Shown: positions 1 to 9,206 of the stretch, in pieces
Numbering within the stretch: the first letter of the stretch is position 1
Layout: each line of letters opens with the position of its first letter
Source of the DNA: JAAYZQ01 sp034428935
Lineage (GTDB): Bacteria > Chloroflexota > Anaerolineae > JAAYZQ01
DNA length: 63,499 nucleotides
NCBI GenBank assembly: GCA_034428935.1
Contig: DAOUHB010000044.1
Location: 1 to 63,499, forward strand
Direction: 5' to 3'
Position numbers and translations under genes: made by a program
The notes under the pieces: model-generated
What the model was told of the DNA's origin: nothing
The model's database searches: none
What the model saw: only the letters and a program-made list of their open reading frames with translations

Positions 1-366
1 GCGGGGCAGGCGGCTTCAGCGCTGAACATGCTGGGCTACGAGGCCTACAGCCTGCTGTACGGCATGTCCTCCTGGACGAGCGACCCCGAGGTGTACGTCA
101 AGCGCTTTGACCCCGAGAAGCATACCAACGACTACCGGATCGAGACCGAGGCCAACCTGCCCGGCGGCCCCTACGACCTGCCCTTTACCGTTTCCGCCGG
201 CGGGGAGCCGGGACAGCAACCCACATCCTCGCCCGAGGAAGAAGGGCCGGCGGTCCTGACCCCGGGACATAACTGCGTGCTCTGCCACACAGACAAGGCC
301 AGCCTGGAGACCCTGGCCGTGGAAGAGGAGGAGGTCGAGTCGGAAGAAAGCAGCGGCGAGGGCTGA
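1..366 (+). CDS. Rhodanese-like domain / c-type haem protein, 5' partial
   Basis: The reading frame is open from base 1, so the gene begins upstream. The first about 40 residues (AGQAASALNMLGYEAYSLLY, then GMSSWT) look like the end of a rhodanese-like domain. A linker follows, then a single CVLCH haem c site (about residue 92) and an acidic tail ending at TGA 364-366. The next cytochrome gene lies in the same reading frame, separated only by this stop and three codons, so the two could be one gene interrupted by a nonsense codon. Known: rhodanese domains handle sulfane sulfur. The active-site loop is not in the window, so no activity can be asserted. Confidence 0.6.
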   Translation, partial: AGQAASALNMLGYEAYSLLYGMSSWTSDPEVYVKRFDPEKHTNDYRIETEANLPGGPYDLPFTVSAGGEPGQQPTSSPEEEGPAVLTPGHNCVLCHTDKASLETLAVEEEEVESEESSGEG

Positions 367-375
367 GCTGGCGAA

Positions 376-1629
376 TTGCCTCCGTTGGAGGCATGGGAGA
401 AGGTCCTGGTCGGCGACGAATTTCTGACCTCGGTCCACAACGCGCAGAACTGCATCGGCTGCCACGGCGGGGTGGATGGCGTGGACGATATGGAGGCTGC
501 ACACGAAGGCGTCGTACGGGATCCGCTGCAGGGCTCGGACGAGGTCTGCGCCGTGTGCCACATCGATGCGGCGCGGGACGCGGCCAACAGCCTGCACCGG
601 GTCCTGGGCGGCTACCAGGCCGCCCTGACCGCCCGGGGGGCTGACTTTGAGGATCCCCGGATGCAGGAAGCATTCGGCAACCACTGTGCCACCTGCCATG
701 CGACGTGTGGTCAGTGCCACATCAGCCGCCCGAACTTTACTGACGGTGGCCTGATCAAGGACCACGATGTCAAACGGATCGCATCCAGCAAGGATACCTG
801 CGAGGCCTGCCACGGCGCTCGCGTATCCAACGAGTACAAGGGCAAGAATGAGGGGGTGGAGGCGAGCGTCCACTACGTGGAGGCCGGCATGGCCTGCGTC
901 GACTGTCACGAGATCGACCAGTTTCACGGCGACGGCAGCGTTCGCACGAGTCGCTACGACGGCGCCGTGGCTCCCAACTGCCTGGACTGCCATGCCGAGG
1001 TGATGGAGGCCCGGGGTGAGATCGAGCAACACGACATCCACCTGAATATCGTGGACTGCGCCGTGTGTCACGTGTCCGGCCCCTACAAGAGCTGTTACAA
1101 CTGCCACGTGGGCATAGACAATAGCGGGCTCGCCTATCTGAAGACCGACGAGAGCCAGATGACGTTCAAGATCGGACGGAACGTCTTGAGGAGCGAGGAG
1201 CGGCCCTGGGAGTACGTCCTGGTGCGGCACATCCCGGTGACTGCCGACACCTTTGCTTTCTATGGCGAGAACCTGTTGCCGGCCTTTGACGGCGCGCCGA
1301 CCTGGAAGTACGCGACGCCGCACAACATCCAGCGCGTCACGCCCCAGAATCAGAGCTGCGAAAGCTGCCACGACAACGCCGAGCTATTTTTGCTGGCCGA
1401 GGACGTGGATCCAGACGAACGGCAGGCCAACGCGGCTGTCATCGTCGACGAGGTGCCGCCCTCTTCGTGGGGGCCCTACACCAAGACCGGGGAGGCAGGC
1501 GGCATCTGGAGCTGGAGCTGGATCATGTGGCTGATCCTCGCCCTGGTGGCCGTCGTGGTTGTGGTTGGTGGGCTGTTTCTGGTGGTTAACCGAGAAGCCA
1601 TCCTTTCGAGAGGAGAGCAAGGTGTCTAA
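376..1629 (+). CDS. Decahaem c-type cytochrome with C-terminal membrane anchor
   Basis: This 417-residue protein has ten CxxCH haem sites (CIGCH, CAVCH, CATCH, CGQCH, CEACH, CVDCH, CLDCH, CAVCH, CYNCH, CESCH). One hydrophobic helix near the C-terminus (about residues 378-405) is followed by a short basic tail. The bulk is expected outside the membrane, passing electrons to or from the FeS and cytochrome b subunits encoded next. The only usable start here is TTG 376, with no convincing ribosome site and no signal peptide, which is odd for a c-type cytochrome. The preceding frame is continuous with it apart from TGA 364-366, so the true N-terminus may lie upstream. It overlaps the next gene by 8 bases. 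Confidence 0.8.
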   Translation: MPPLEAWEKVLVGDEFLTSVHNAQNCIGCHGGVDGVDDMEAAHEGVVRDPLQGSDEVCAVCHIDAARDAANSLHRVLGGYQAALTARGADFEDPRMQEAFGNHCATCHATCGQCHISRPNFTDGGLIKDHDVKRIASSKDTCEACHGARVSNEYKGKNEGVEASVHYVEAGMACVDCHEIDQFHGDGSVRTSRYDGAVAPNCLDCHAEVMEARGEIEQHDIHLNIVDCAVCHVSGPYKSCYNCHVGIDNSGLAYLKTDESQMTFKIGRNVLRSEERPWEYVLVRHIPVTADTFAFYGENLLPAFDGAPTWKYATPHNIQRVTPQNQSCESCHDNAELFLLAEDVDPDERQANAAVIVDEVPPSSWGPYTKTGEAGGIWSWSWIMWLILALVAVVVVVGGLFLVVNREAILSRGEQGV

Positions 1630-2512
1630 CATCGGCCCAACACGCATGAATCGCAGGGACTTTATCAGGCTGTCAGGGGCAGGCCTCTCCGGATGTCTCC
1701 TGCACCCCGCGGGCCAGGCCCTGGCGGCGACGCCGGCCCAGGCTCAACTGGCCATCCTCTACGATGCTTCCAGGTGCATTGGCTGCCGTGCTTGCGAGCG
1801 CGCTTGCCGGGAGCACAGCGGTCTGCCGGTGTCCGAGGAACCCAACGTCGAGCTATCGGCCACGGCCCTGAACGTGATCGTGAGCAGGAGGGGTGTCGAG
1901 CCGGACGCCCAGCCCTTTTTCAACTACCAGTGCATGCACTGCACCGATGCCGCCTGCGTTCTGGGCTGCCCGTCGGAGGCGCTTGCCATCGACGATCGGG
2001 GTTTTGTGTCCTTTGACCGGGACAAGTGCATCGGGTGCGGCTACTGCGCCCAATTCTGCCCTTTTGGCATTCCTCAGCTGGGTGAAGTCAACCTGCTTAC
2101 CGGCGAGGCTACGGCGGCCAAGTGTACGTTCTGCCAGGACAAGATCGATGCCGGCACCGGCGGGCCTTCGTGCGCCGAGGCCTGCCCCACCGGCGCCCTG
2201 GTCTGGGGTGAGCGGGAGAGCCTGTTGGCCCAGGCCAGGGCTCGGGTCTCCGAGCTCAAGGACGGGGGCGCCGGCGGCGCGCTGCTCTATGGCGAACATC
2301 AGGCCGGCGGTCTGCACCGCCTGAGCATCCTCCTCGACAAGCCATCTGCCTACGGCCTTCCTGACGATCCGGGTGGTGGGTTTCTCCTGGCGCGCCTGTA
2401 TCGCAAGATCATCCAGCCGGCCGGCTTTGCGATTTTCGGTGTTGCGCTCGTGGGCGTGGTCGCGGCCTTTGGCCTTGCCCGGCACAACATCCACATGGAG
2501 GAAGTAGAATGA
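1622..2512 (+). CDS. Tat-exported 4x[4Fe-4S] electron-transfer subunit (HybA/FdhB-like)
   Basis: I chose GTG 1622 because AGGAGAG lies just upstream; ATG 1646 is an alternative. The N-terminus carries a twin-arginine signal (MNRRDFIRLSGAGLSG). Four ferredoxin-type cysteine clusters follow: CIGCRACERAC, CMHCTDAACVLGC, CIGCGYCAQFC and CTFC...CAEAC. A C-terminal membrane helix (AGFAIFGVALVGVVAAFGLA) anchors it. This is the layout of HybA and of formate-dehydrogenase beta subunits, which wire a periplasmic catalytic subunit to a cytochrome b. It overlaps the cytochrome genes on both sides, so this is one operon. The catalytic subunit is not in the window and may lie upstream. Confidence 0.85.
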   Translation: MSNIGPTRMNRRDFIRLSGAGLSGCLLHPAGQALAATPAQAQLAILYDASRCIGCRACERACREHSGLPVSEEPNVELSATALNVIVSRRGVEPDAQPFFNYQCMHCTDAACVLGCPSEALAIDDRGFVSFDRDKCIGCGYCAQFCPFGIPQLGEVNLLTGEATAAKCTFCQDKIDAGTGGPSCAEACPTGALVWGERESLLAQARARVSELKDGGAGGALLYGEHQAGGLHRLSILLDKPSAYGLPDDPGGGFLLARLYRKIIQPAGFAIFGVALVGVVAAFGLARHNIHMEEVE

Positions 2513-3234
2513 GCGTCAGGATCAAGGACACGAATACGGTCGTTAACATTCGTTGGATACCCCGTTACACGTTCCTGGAGCGGTTTCTGCACTGGGTGCA
2601 TACCGGTTCCTTTCTCCCGCTGGCTTTCACGGGCCTGATCCTCTTTTCGCCCTTTCTCCAATGCGAGGCCGGCTGTACGGCGATGCGCAACGTGCGCATC
2701 CTGCATCGCATCGCAGCCGTGGTCTTTGGGGCAACGCCGATCATCTACGGGTTGGTGCAGCCCCGGAGGCTGGTGATGCACCTCCGCGAGTTCTTTACCT
2801 TCTGCCGCTATGATATTCAATGGCTCAAGGCCGCCGTGCCCTACTATCTCCTCGGCCGCCATGGAGATATGCCACCCCAGCCGCGTTTCAACACCGGCGA
2901 GCGGCTGAATGCCATGGTCATGATCGTGGGCACGGCCGCTTTTGGCGTGAGCGGGCTCGGAATGTGGTTCGGCAAAGGCATCATCCCACCCAACCTTTAT
3001 CTGGCCTTGCTGGTGATCCATGACCTGGCCTTCGTCGTCACCTTTGCCATGTTTATCGTCCACTTTTACCTGGCGGTGCTCCACCCTATGATGTGGCAAA
3101 GCCTGGTCAGCATGCGCTTCGGGTACGTGTCCGAGTCCTATGCGCGCGAGCACCACGCTCGCTGGTACTATGGACAGGAGCGGGCGATACACCTGTGGGA
3201 GCAACGCAAGGCCAAGGGAGAGACGAATAGCTAA
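2509..3234 (+). CDS. Cytochrome b subunit (formate-dehydrogenase gamma / Ni-Fe hydrogenase b type)
   Basis: The start overlaps the preceding stop (ATGA, 2509-2512). The 241 residues hold about four hydrophobic helices with haem-ligand-type histidines: LERFLHWVH in the first helix, RILHRIA before the second, and IHD plus FIVHFYLAVLH in the last. This is the usual pattern of FdhI/HyaC-like di-haem cytochromes b that exchange electrons with the quinone pool. Together with the FeS and multihaem subunits it forms a membrane redox module. The electron donor or acceptor cannot be read from this window. Confidence 0.8.
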   Translation: MSVRIKDTNTVVNIRWIPRYTFLERFLHWVHTGSFLPLAFTGLILFSPFLQCEAGCTAMRNVRILHRIAAVVFGATPIIYGLVQPRRLVMHLREFFTFCRYDIQWLKAAVPYYLLGRHGDMPPQPRFNTGERLNAMVMIVGTAAFGVSGLGMWFGKGIIPPNLYLALLVIHDLAFVVTFAMFIVHFYLAVLHPMMWQSLVSMRFGYVSESYAREHHARWYYGQERAIHLWEQRKAKGETNS

Positions 3235-3341
3235 CGGGGGGAGCAGATCTGCCCCCGGTCCAACTCCCATCCCCTGGTTATTGCGCCTGTTGCATCAGCA
3301 GCCAGACGTGAGACCGGGCAGGATGCAAAGCTGCGACCGCG

Positions 3342-5981
3342 TCAACGGCCGGCAGGAGCGCCCGCCGCAGGGCCGATACGGGCCGTACCGCGCCGCCACT
3401 TGAGGACCTCGATCCAGCTACTGGCCAGGAGCGATCCGGCCACGACGCCAAGCCACTGAACCGCGCTCAGGGGCGTGGTCCCCAACAGCGACCGGACCGG
3501 GTCGATCAAGGTCATGGCCAGGACGAGGAGGATCATGCCCAGCAGCCAGCCCAGGGCGAACCGGTTGGCGAGCAAGCCCTGCTCCCGCAAGGGACGGTGC
3601 CGCTGCTTGAGGTTCATGGCCAGCACGATGTGGCCCAGGAGCCAGGTGGCGAAAGCGGCGGTGCGGGCGCTGTCCACCTCGTAGCCCAGGGCCAGCGAGC
3701 CAAAGTAGACGGCCAGGATGGCAATCACCAGGCCGGCCGAGTTCCGCGCGATGCGCCGCGCCACTTCCCAGGACAGAAACCCGGACCTCGGGCGCGGCTT
3801 CCGCTTCAGAATGCCCGGCTCTGCCTCTTCGCTGACAAAGATGGTCGACGAGGCCAGGTCCATCAACAGCTCGGTGAGAATGATCTGGATGGGCGCCAGG
3901 GGAAACGGAACGCCGGCGACCAGGGGCACGACGAAAATGGATAGGAGGATGGCCTTGGCCGAGAGATAATAGGTGATCCCCTTGTCAAAGTTGTCGTAGG
4001 CCTTGCGGCCGATGGCTACGCCGTCGGGGAGGTGCGACAAGTTGTCGTCGGTCAGGATCAGGTCGCCGGCCTCGCGGGCGACGTCGGTGCCCTTCTGGCC
4101 CATGGCAATCCCCACGTGCGCTGTGCGCAGGGCCGGGGCGTCGTTCACACCATCGCCGGTGACGGCCACGATCTCGTCCTGGCGCTTGAACGCCTCGACC
4201 AGCTTGAGCTTTTGCTCGGGCGTGGTCCGGGCAAAGACCCGGGTGGTGCGCACCAGCTCGTCGTACCGGTCCTCGGGCTGGCCCTCCAGCTCGCTGCCCG
4301 TCACAGGCTCGGCGTCGTCCAGCCCTACCTGCCGGCCTACGTGGGCCGCCGTCTGGGGGATATCGCCGGTGACCATGAACACGCAGATGCCTGCCTCGTC
4401 CAGGCTGGCCACGGCCTCGTCGACCTCCGGGCGAACGGGATCGCTGATGAGGGCCGCGCCGACGAACACGACGGCCGACACCTCCCCCCCGTCCAGTCGC
4501 CCGTCCTTGTACGCGTAGGCCGTGATCCGTTTGCCCTCGGCGGCCAGGCTCTCGAGCCGGGCCTGGAACTCCTCTCGCTCCTCCTCCCGCCAGGGAACAG
4601 CGCCCGAGGGCGTATCCCGGGACTCGGAGCGCTGGAGCAGGAACTCGGGCCGGCCGGCCAGGTAGATCCGGTGCCCGGAGCCCTGGCTGTACTCCAGGGC
4701 CCGGTAGGCGTTGCTCCGGGCAAAGCCGATCTGGTCCACCAGTTGGCCGCGCTCGGGCTGCTCGAACCCCTCGATGTCCGCTGCCGCGTTCACCACGGCC
4801 AGGTCCGTGGGATCGTTGGAGCCGGCCAGGTCGGGAATGGCCTGCAGGGCCGCCCGCAAAAAATGGGCCAGCTCCCGGGCCCGATCGCCCTGCTCCTCGA
4901 CCTCGACCTGCTGGCCCTCGGGGAGCAGGACGCCGCTCATGACCATGCGATTCTCGGTCATCGTGCCCGTCTTGTCGCTGAGGAGCACGGTGACGGCGCC
5001 CAGGGTTTCCGCCGCGTGCAGCCGCCGGACGATCACCTGCCTGCGGGCCAGCTCAAGCGAGGCGAGGGCCAGGGCCATGGCAATGATGATCGGCGGCTGG
5101 CCCGGCACCATGAGAAAGGTCAGCGACAGCCAGGTCAGCACCATCTGCTCCAGGTCAAAGCCGCGCAGCAGGCCGAGGAGTGGGATCAAGAGGCTGATGG
5201 CCAGGGCCACAATGGCGAGGGTGTGCGCCAGGCTGTCCATCTCTTTTTGCAGGGGTGTCTTGTCGTCCCCGGCGCCCGTGGCCAGGGTGGCGACCCGGCC
5301 CAACTCGCTGCCGCGGCCCACGGCCATCACCAGGGCCTTGCCCTGCCCATCCAGGACGGTGGTCCCGGCCAGGACGGCCGTCGCCCGCTCGGCGAGGGCC
5401 GTCTCGGGCGCGATCTCGGCGCCGGCCTCCTTGTGCACCGGCGACGACTCGCCGGTCAGCGGCGCCTCGTCCACCAGCAGGCCGGCGCTCTCCACCAGGC
5501 GGCCATCGGCGGCGATGCGGGTGCCTGCCTGCAGCGGCAAGACGTCACCCACGACAATGTCGCGGGCCGGCACTTCCTGGATCCGTCCCTCGCGCAGCAC
5601 CCTGGCGGTGGGCGCCTGCACCTCGCGCAGGCGGGCCATGGTGCGGTCGGCCCGGGCCTTGTTCAGCAAGTGGATGCCGACGTAGGTGGCGACGACAAAA
5701 GCCATGACGATGGCCTCGCGGAACTGCCCCAGGAGCAGGGAAATGCCGGCGATGGTCAGCAGCAGGATCATCATCGGCGAGCGGGCGCTTTCCCAGGCCA
5801 GGGTCCAGAGGCTCGTCGGGCCGGTGTCCTCTAATTGATTGCTGCCGAACTGACGGCGGTTCTCCTCGACCTGCTCGTTGCCCAGGCCGCGGTCAAGGGG
5901 GGTGCCGGTTTGCCTTGCCAGCTCTTTGGCCGGCGTGGCCCACCAGTCAGGAAATCGGGGCGCTGCCTCCCGGTCGGTCAT
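3342..5981 (-). CDS. Cation-transporting P-type ATPase (type II-like)
   Basis: I chose ATG 5981 because GAGGGG lies at good spacing; a GTG 18 bases upstream lacks one. The 879 residues show an N-terminal cation-ATPase domain, paired helices, the TGES actuator motif (LTGESSPVHKE), the phosphorylation site DKTGTMTENRM and the hinge VTGDGVNDAPAL. Overall it resembles Ca2+/Na+/H+-type P2 ATPases. The helix-4 motif, normally PEGLP in Ca2+ pumps, reads VPGQPPI here, so the usual ion-binding glutamate is missing and the transported ion is uncertain. It stands alone, convergent with the redox operon. Confidence 0.9.
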   Translation of the reverse strand: MTDREAAPRFPDWWATPAKELARQTGTPLDRGLGNEQVEENRRQFGSNQLEDTGPTSLWTLAWESARSPMMILLLTIAGISLLLGQFREAIVMAFVVATYVGIHLLNKARADRTMARLREVQAPTARVLREGRIQEVPARDIVVGDVLPLQAGTRIAADGRLVESAGLLVDEAPLTGESSPVHKEAGAEIAPETALAERATAVLAGTTVLDGQGKALVMAVGRGSELGRVATLATGAGDDKTPLQKEMDSLAHTLAIVALAISLLIPLLGLLRGFDLEQMVLTWLSLTFLMVPGQPPIIIAMALALASLELARRQVIVRRLHAAETLGAVTVLLSDKTGTMTENRMVMSGVLLPEGQQVEVEEQGDRARELAHFLRAALQAIPDLAGSNDPTDLAVVNAAADIEGFEQPERGQLVDQIGFARSNAYRALEYSQGSGHRIYLAGRPEFLLQRSESRDTPSGAVPWREEEREEFQARLESLAAEGKRITAYAYKDGRLDGGEVSAVVFVGAALISDPVRPEVDEAVASLDEAGICVFMVTGDIPQTAAHVGRQVGLDDAEPVTGSELEGQPEDRYDELVRTTRVFARTTPEQKLKLVEAFKRQDEIVAVTGDGVNDAPALRTAHVGIAMGQKGTDVAREAGDLILTDDNLSHLPDGVAIGRKAYDNFDKGITYYLSAKAILLSIFVVPLVAGVPFPLAPIQIILTELLMDLASSTIFVSEEAEPGILKRKPRPRSGFLSWEVARRIARNSAGLVIAILAVYFGSLALGYEVDSARTAAFATWLLGHIVLAMNLKQRHRPLREQGLLANRFALGWLLGMILLVLAMTLIDPVRSLLGTTPLSAVQWLGVVAGSLLASSWIEVLKWRRGTARIGPAAGAPAGR

Positions 5982-6015
5982 CGCTTCCCCTCGGTACACG
6001 GTCTACTGACCATCC

Positions 6016-6044
6016 ATTATACCCGATCCGGCCCGGGCTGTCCA
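6016..6044 (-). promoter_or_regulatory. Sigma-70-type promoter of the P-type ATPase gene
   Basis: On the minus strand TGGACA, a 17-base spacer and TATAAT precede the ATPase start by about 35 bases. Confidence 0.6.
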
Positions 6045-6235
6045 TGTATCGAGACATAGAACCGGGTACAGTTGCGGATACATCAAGGCCGGGCCGGGGC
6101 CTGCACGGTGGACCGCCGTGTGGTCGCCGGTCCCATGGGGAAGAAAGGTGACCCGGGCGGCAGGCAAGCGATGCTCCCGGGCCAGGCAGGCGACGAGGGC
6201 GGCGCCTCAAGATCTCGCCGGTCCGGGAGTACGGG

Positions 6236-7003
6236 TCAGCCCGTCTCCGTCCCGTTGGGTGGATTCACAGCGTCCTGGGACGGCCCGGCAGCGCTTCTGC
6301 GTGCCGGGGACGCCGTCTCGCCGGCCGGCCGGGCCAGCCACACCAGGAAGGTACCGTGGATGGCGCCCACCAGCAACCCGACGAGCAGCAGGCAGCCGGC
6401 GATCAGGAGGAGGGCCTGGTAAAGGGGCTGCCCCTTCTGGGCGGCGTCGATGGCCCAGAAGATGATGGGCATGCCGGCGAGCCAGGCCAGCATGTTGGCC
6501 GGGAGCCACCAACCGGCACGCCGCACCTGTTTGCGCAGCACCAGCCACTGGGCAAAGGACAGCACCGCTCCGGCGACGAGGCCCAGCCCGGCGGCAAAGA
6601 GGAGCATCATCCAGTCCGGCGGCTCGGCCACCGGCTGGCCCGAGGCCTCCGCACCCATGTTCATCAGCGTCGAGGGCAAAAAGCCGAGGACGTAGGCCAC
6701 CATCGCCCCGACCAGCGTGGCCAGCCACCAGGCGCGGCGGGTGATGCCCGGGAACCAGGGGTGCATGGCCCACCACTGCGCCAGGCCCACCAGCGTGGCC
6801 TCGATGGCGCCGCTGCCGGCGGCCACCAGGAGGGAGAGCAGGACGCCGGCCATGCCCGGCAGGGCCTCCACGCGCGAAAAGAGGAGTGCCATCGCCGCGC
6901 CGGTGGCGGCCAGGCCCAGCATCTCGCTGGCGCCATTGGCCGCCACCCATCGCCACCACAGACTGGCGCCGGAACCCGCATCCTCCTGGTGTGCAGCCAT
7001 CAT
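6236..7003 (-). CDS. Unrecognised polytopic membrane protein
   Basis: The 255 residues contain about six hydrophobic segments separated by short loops, with a proline-rich hydrophilic C-terminus. Two ATGs in tandem follow GGGAGGG, so the first residue could be either. I do not recognise a family. It lies in a run of minus-strand membrane-protein genes but is separated from both neighbours by about 100 bases or more, so an operon is not shown. Confidence 0.6.
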   Translation of the reverse strand: MMAAHQEDAGSGASLWWRWVAANGASEMLGLAATGAAMALLFSRVEALPGMAGVLLSLLVAAGSGAIEATLVGLAQWWAMHPWFPGITRRAWWLATLVGAMVAYVLGFLPSTLMNMGAEASGQPVAEPPDWMMLLFAAGLGLVAGAVLSFAQWLVLRKQVRRAGWWLPANMLAWLAGMPIIFWAIDAAQKGQPLYQALLLIAGCLLLVGLLVGAIHGTFLVWLARPAGETASPARRSAAGPSQDAVNPPNGTETG

Positions 7004-7105
7004 CCCTCCCGGACGCTGAACGGCCGATCAGCCAGGGCAGCCGGTCACGACCTGGCCCAGGCCACCGTACTCGATCTCTGCCCTTACCGGACCCTTTCCT
7101 CAGGT

Positions 7106-7849
7106 CTAGACTGCAACCTCGTCAACACCCAGATCGGCCAGAACCGCGTCGAGGCCAGCCAGGCCGTCGGGCTCGCCGGTGCGCGCGGCCGCGCGTTCGC
7201 CGGCCAACAAGTGGAGGACGGCCAGTCCGTCCTCCAGGAAGGACGGGACTTGCTCAGGCGAGAGGCGCCTGTTGGCCCGGTAGTAGAGCATTCTCTGTCC
7301 CTGGCTCTCGACGCAGAGCCCCGGCCGCCGGGCGAAAAAGGCCAGCTTCTCGCGGCCGAACAGGGCGCGGATCCGCTCCTCGTCGGGACTCTGCAGGAGG
7401 TAGGCATCCGAAAAGTCGGGCTGGCCTTCAAAGTCAATGTCCTGCTGGCCCAGCAGGCCCGCCAGCTTCTGGCCGATCCCTTCGGGGCGCAAGACAAAGG
7501 CAGGCAGGTCCAGTTGCCCGGATTCGAGGAGGAGCACCGACCGCCTATGGGTGTGCTGGTTCTTGCCATAGCCGGTCACGTACCGAAAGTCCGCGACCGT
7601 GGCGGCGATGCCATCCGCCTCGGTGGAAAGCACGTTGGTCGCCCTGCGCGAGTGGCCCCGGGAAAGGAGTGCAAACCCGGAGAGGGTGCCGGCCAGGGCG
7701 TCGTCCCGTTCCGTATAGCGATAGCCCTGGCGCACCGCCAGGGCGCGCATCTCTTCCATCCGCTTCTGTTTCTGGTAATAGCCCAGGCCAATGACGGCGA
7801 CGATGACCACGCACATGCCCACGACAACCAGGAGAAACGAATTGTCCAT
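7106..7849 (-). CDS. Single-pass membrane protein with cytoplasmic domain, function unknown
   Basis: I chose ATG 7849, which has GAGGGGG upstream; a longer frame has no such site. The 247 residues begin with one membrane helix (NSFLLVVVGMCVVIVAVIGL), then a basic stretch and a soluble domain of about 220 residues. The soluble part has alternating beta-type segments (YRYTERDD, VLLLESGQLDLPAFVLRPEG). No catalytic motif was recognised. Confidence 0.6.
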   Translation of the reverse strand: MDNSFLLVVVGMCVVIVAVIGLGYYQKQKRMEEMRALAVRQGYRYTERDDALAGTLSGFALLSRGHSRRATNVLSTEADGIAATVADFRYVTGYGKNQHTHRRSVLLLESGQLDLPAFVLRPEGIGQKLAGLLGQQDIDFEGQPDFSDAYLLQSPDEERIRALFGREKLAFFARRPGLCVESQGQRMLYYRANRRLSPEQVPSFLEDGLAVLHLLAGERAAARTGEPDGLAGLDAVLADLGVDEVAV

Positions 7850-8014
7850 CTTGATAACCCCCTCTTCAACGCTGAAGGCTTGCCGGCTTGGGAATTCCGC
7901 CTGTTTTCGCTGGCAACCGGTTCTCAACCACCTTTACGCCGCCGGGCCGGGCCGCGTTTCACAGCCGGCCCTCGACCCGGCGCACAGCCATGGCTTTTTA
8001 CAGACGTGCTGACC

Positions 8015-9097
8015 CTATCGTTTTGGGCTTGCAAGGCGCTGGACGGCCCAGGCGCCGCCCGTCATCAGCAAGGCAAAGGCAGCGAACAGTGCAATCATGC
8101 CGCCCCAGTGCAGCGGGATCTCGGCGCTGCCATCGGGCACCTGGGGTGGGTCCGGCTCGTAGTAGCGGAGCAGGCTGTCGATAGTCGGCGTGGGCACCGA
8201 CGTGCCGCGGGCCAGGACCAGGAACTCGCCGATGAGGTGCTGCACCTCGTCGCGGGCTGCCTCGGCGTGCTTGACCAGGGCTGTTTCCATCAGCGGGTTG
8301 GCCAGTATCCGGCTCAGGACCAGGACAAGGATGGGCTCGGGCAGCCACTGGATCACCCTGAATTTCGCGGGCGTGACCGGCAGCCCCATCGAGCCCAGGA
8401 CGCGGAATCCCTCGCGCATGGCCCGGAGGGCCAGCACCACCAGGTCGCGGGTGCGGGCCAGGCGATAGTTGTCGACGCCGGCGGCGCGCATGGCCGGCGC
8501 CAGGGAGGGGAACAGCAGCGCGACGTGGTACTTGAGCCAGGTGTCCATGTCGATGCGGATCTCGGCCATAAACCCCGGCGCGCTGTCCAGGACCGATCCC
8601 ACCCACCGTGTCCGTTCCGTGACGCGGCCGTCCACCTCGCCAAAGGGCACGCCGGCCTTGTCGTCCTCGGTGCCCGTCAGGCAGTGGACGACGTGGCCCT
8701 CGCGGTAGCCGGCAGAGCCGGGAAAGCCGACCAACACCCGCTCCGCGCCCAGGGCGTCCACCAGCTCCCCAGGCCCGGCGGCGTTGTTCATCAGGAACAG
8801 GACGTTGGGCGTGTGACGGTTGGCCGCCAGGACGGGCAGGATCTGCAGGGCGTGATTCTTGCGCATGATGACCAGCACCAGGTCGTAGGCGTCGTCCGGC
8901 GCCAGTGCGTCTACCACGTTGACGGCGGTCGTCGTTTCCTCGCCTGTCACGACGTTCACGAGGACGATACCGTGCTCGCGCAGCTCGGCCAGGCGCCTGC
9001 CGCGGGCCAGGATCGACACGCCGTTGCCACCCTGCTGCAGGCGGGCGGCAAAGAGGCTGCCCAGCGGGCCGGCCCCGTACACAAGTATTCTGGCCAT
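8015..9097 (-). CDS. Ketopantoate-reductase-family (ApbA/PanE) oxidoreductase with C-terminal helix
   Basis: I chose ATG 9097, preceded by GAGGAGGAAGG. The N-terminus is a Rossmann NAD(P)-binding motif (ILVYGAGPLGSLFAARL). The body follows the ApbA/PanE layout, including NNAAGPGELVDALG and a helical C-terminal domain. At 360 residues it is longer than the usual about 300 because it ends in a membrane helix (GGMIALFAAFALLMTGGAWAV), which is unusual for PanE. There are no pantothenate genes nearby, so the substrate is probably another 2-oxo or 2-hydroxy acid and the name panE is not warranted. Confidence 0.75.
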   Translation of the reverse strand: MARILVYGAGPLGSLFAARLQQGGNGVSILARGRRLAELREHGIVLVNVVTGEETTTAVNVVDALAPDDAYDLVLVIMRKNHALQILPVLAANRHTPNVLFLMNNAAGPGELVDALGAERVLVGFPGSAGYREGHVVHCLTGTEDDKAGVPFGEVDGRVTERTRWVGSVLDSAPGFMAEIRIDMDTWLKYHVALLFPSLAPAMRAAGVDNYRLARTRDLVVLALRAMREGFRVLGSMGLPVTPAKFRVIQWLPEPILVLVLSRILANPLMETALVKHAEAARDEVQHLIGEFLVLARGTSVPTPTIDSLLRYYEPDPPQVPDGSAEIPLHWGGMIALFAAFALLMTGGAWAVQRLASPKR

Positions 9098-9178
9098 GAC
9101 CTTCCTCCTCTTCGTAGAGAACTGCTCCAAGGTCTCCGGTTGTCTCTTGTGTGCAAATGCGATGCGATCGCAATTAGA

Positions 9179-9206
9179 AGTATACTCGGTTCTTCCGGTT
9201 TGTCAA
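9179..9206 (-). promoter_or_regulatory. Sigma-70-type promoter of the ApbA/PanE-family gene
   Basis: On the minus strand TTGACA, a 16-base spacer and TATACT lie about 80 bases before ATG 9097. The -35 box overlaps the stop codon of the upstream gene. Confidence 0.65.

Noticed and set aside
364..366. TGA as a selenocysteine or reassigned codon
   Set aside because: No SECIS-like hairpin was evident and TGA ends many other genes in the window, so reassignment is not supported. The nonsense or error explanations remain.
4032..5834. A 600-codon plus-strand frame
   Set aside because: It lies entirely antisense to the P-type ATPase, whose motifs are all present on the other strand.
8015..9097. Calling the reductase panE
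   Set aside because: No pantothenate genes are nearby and the C-terminal membrane helix is atypical.
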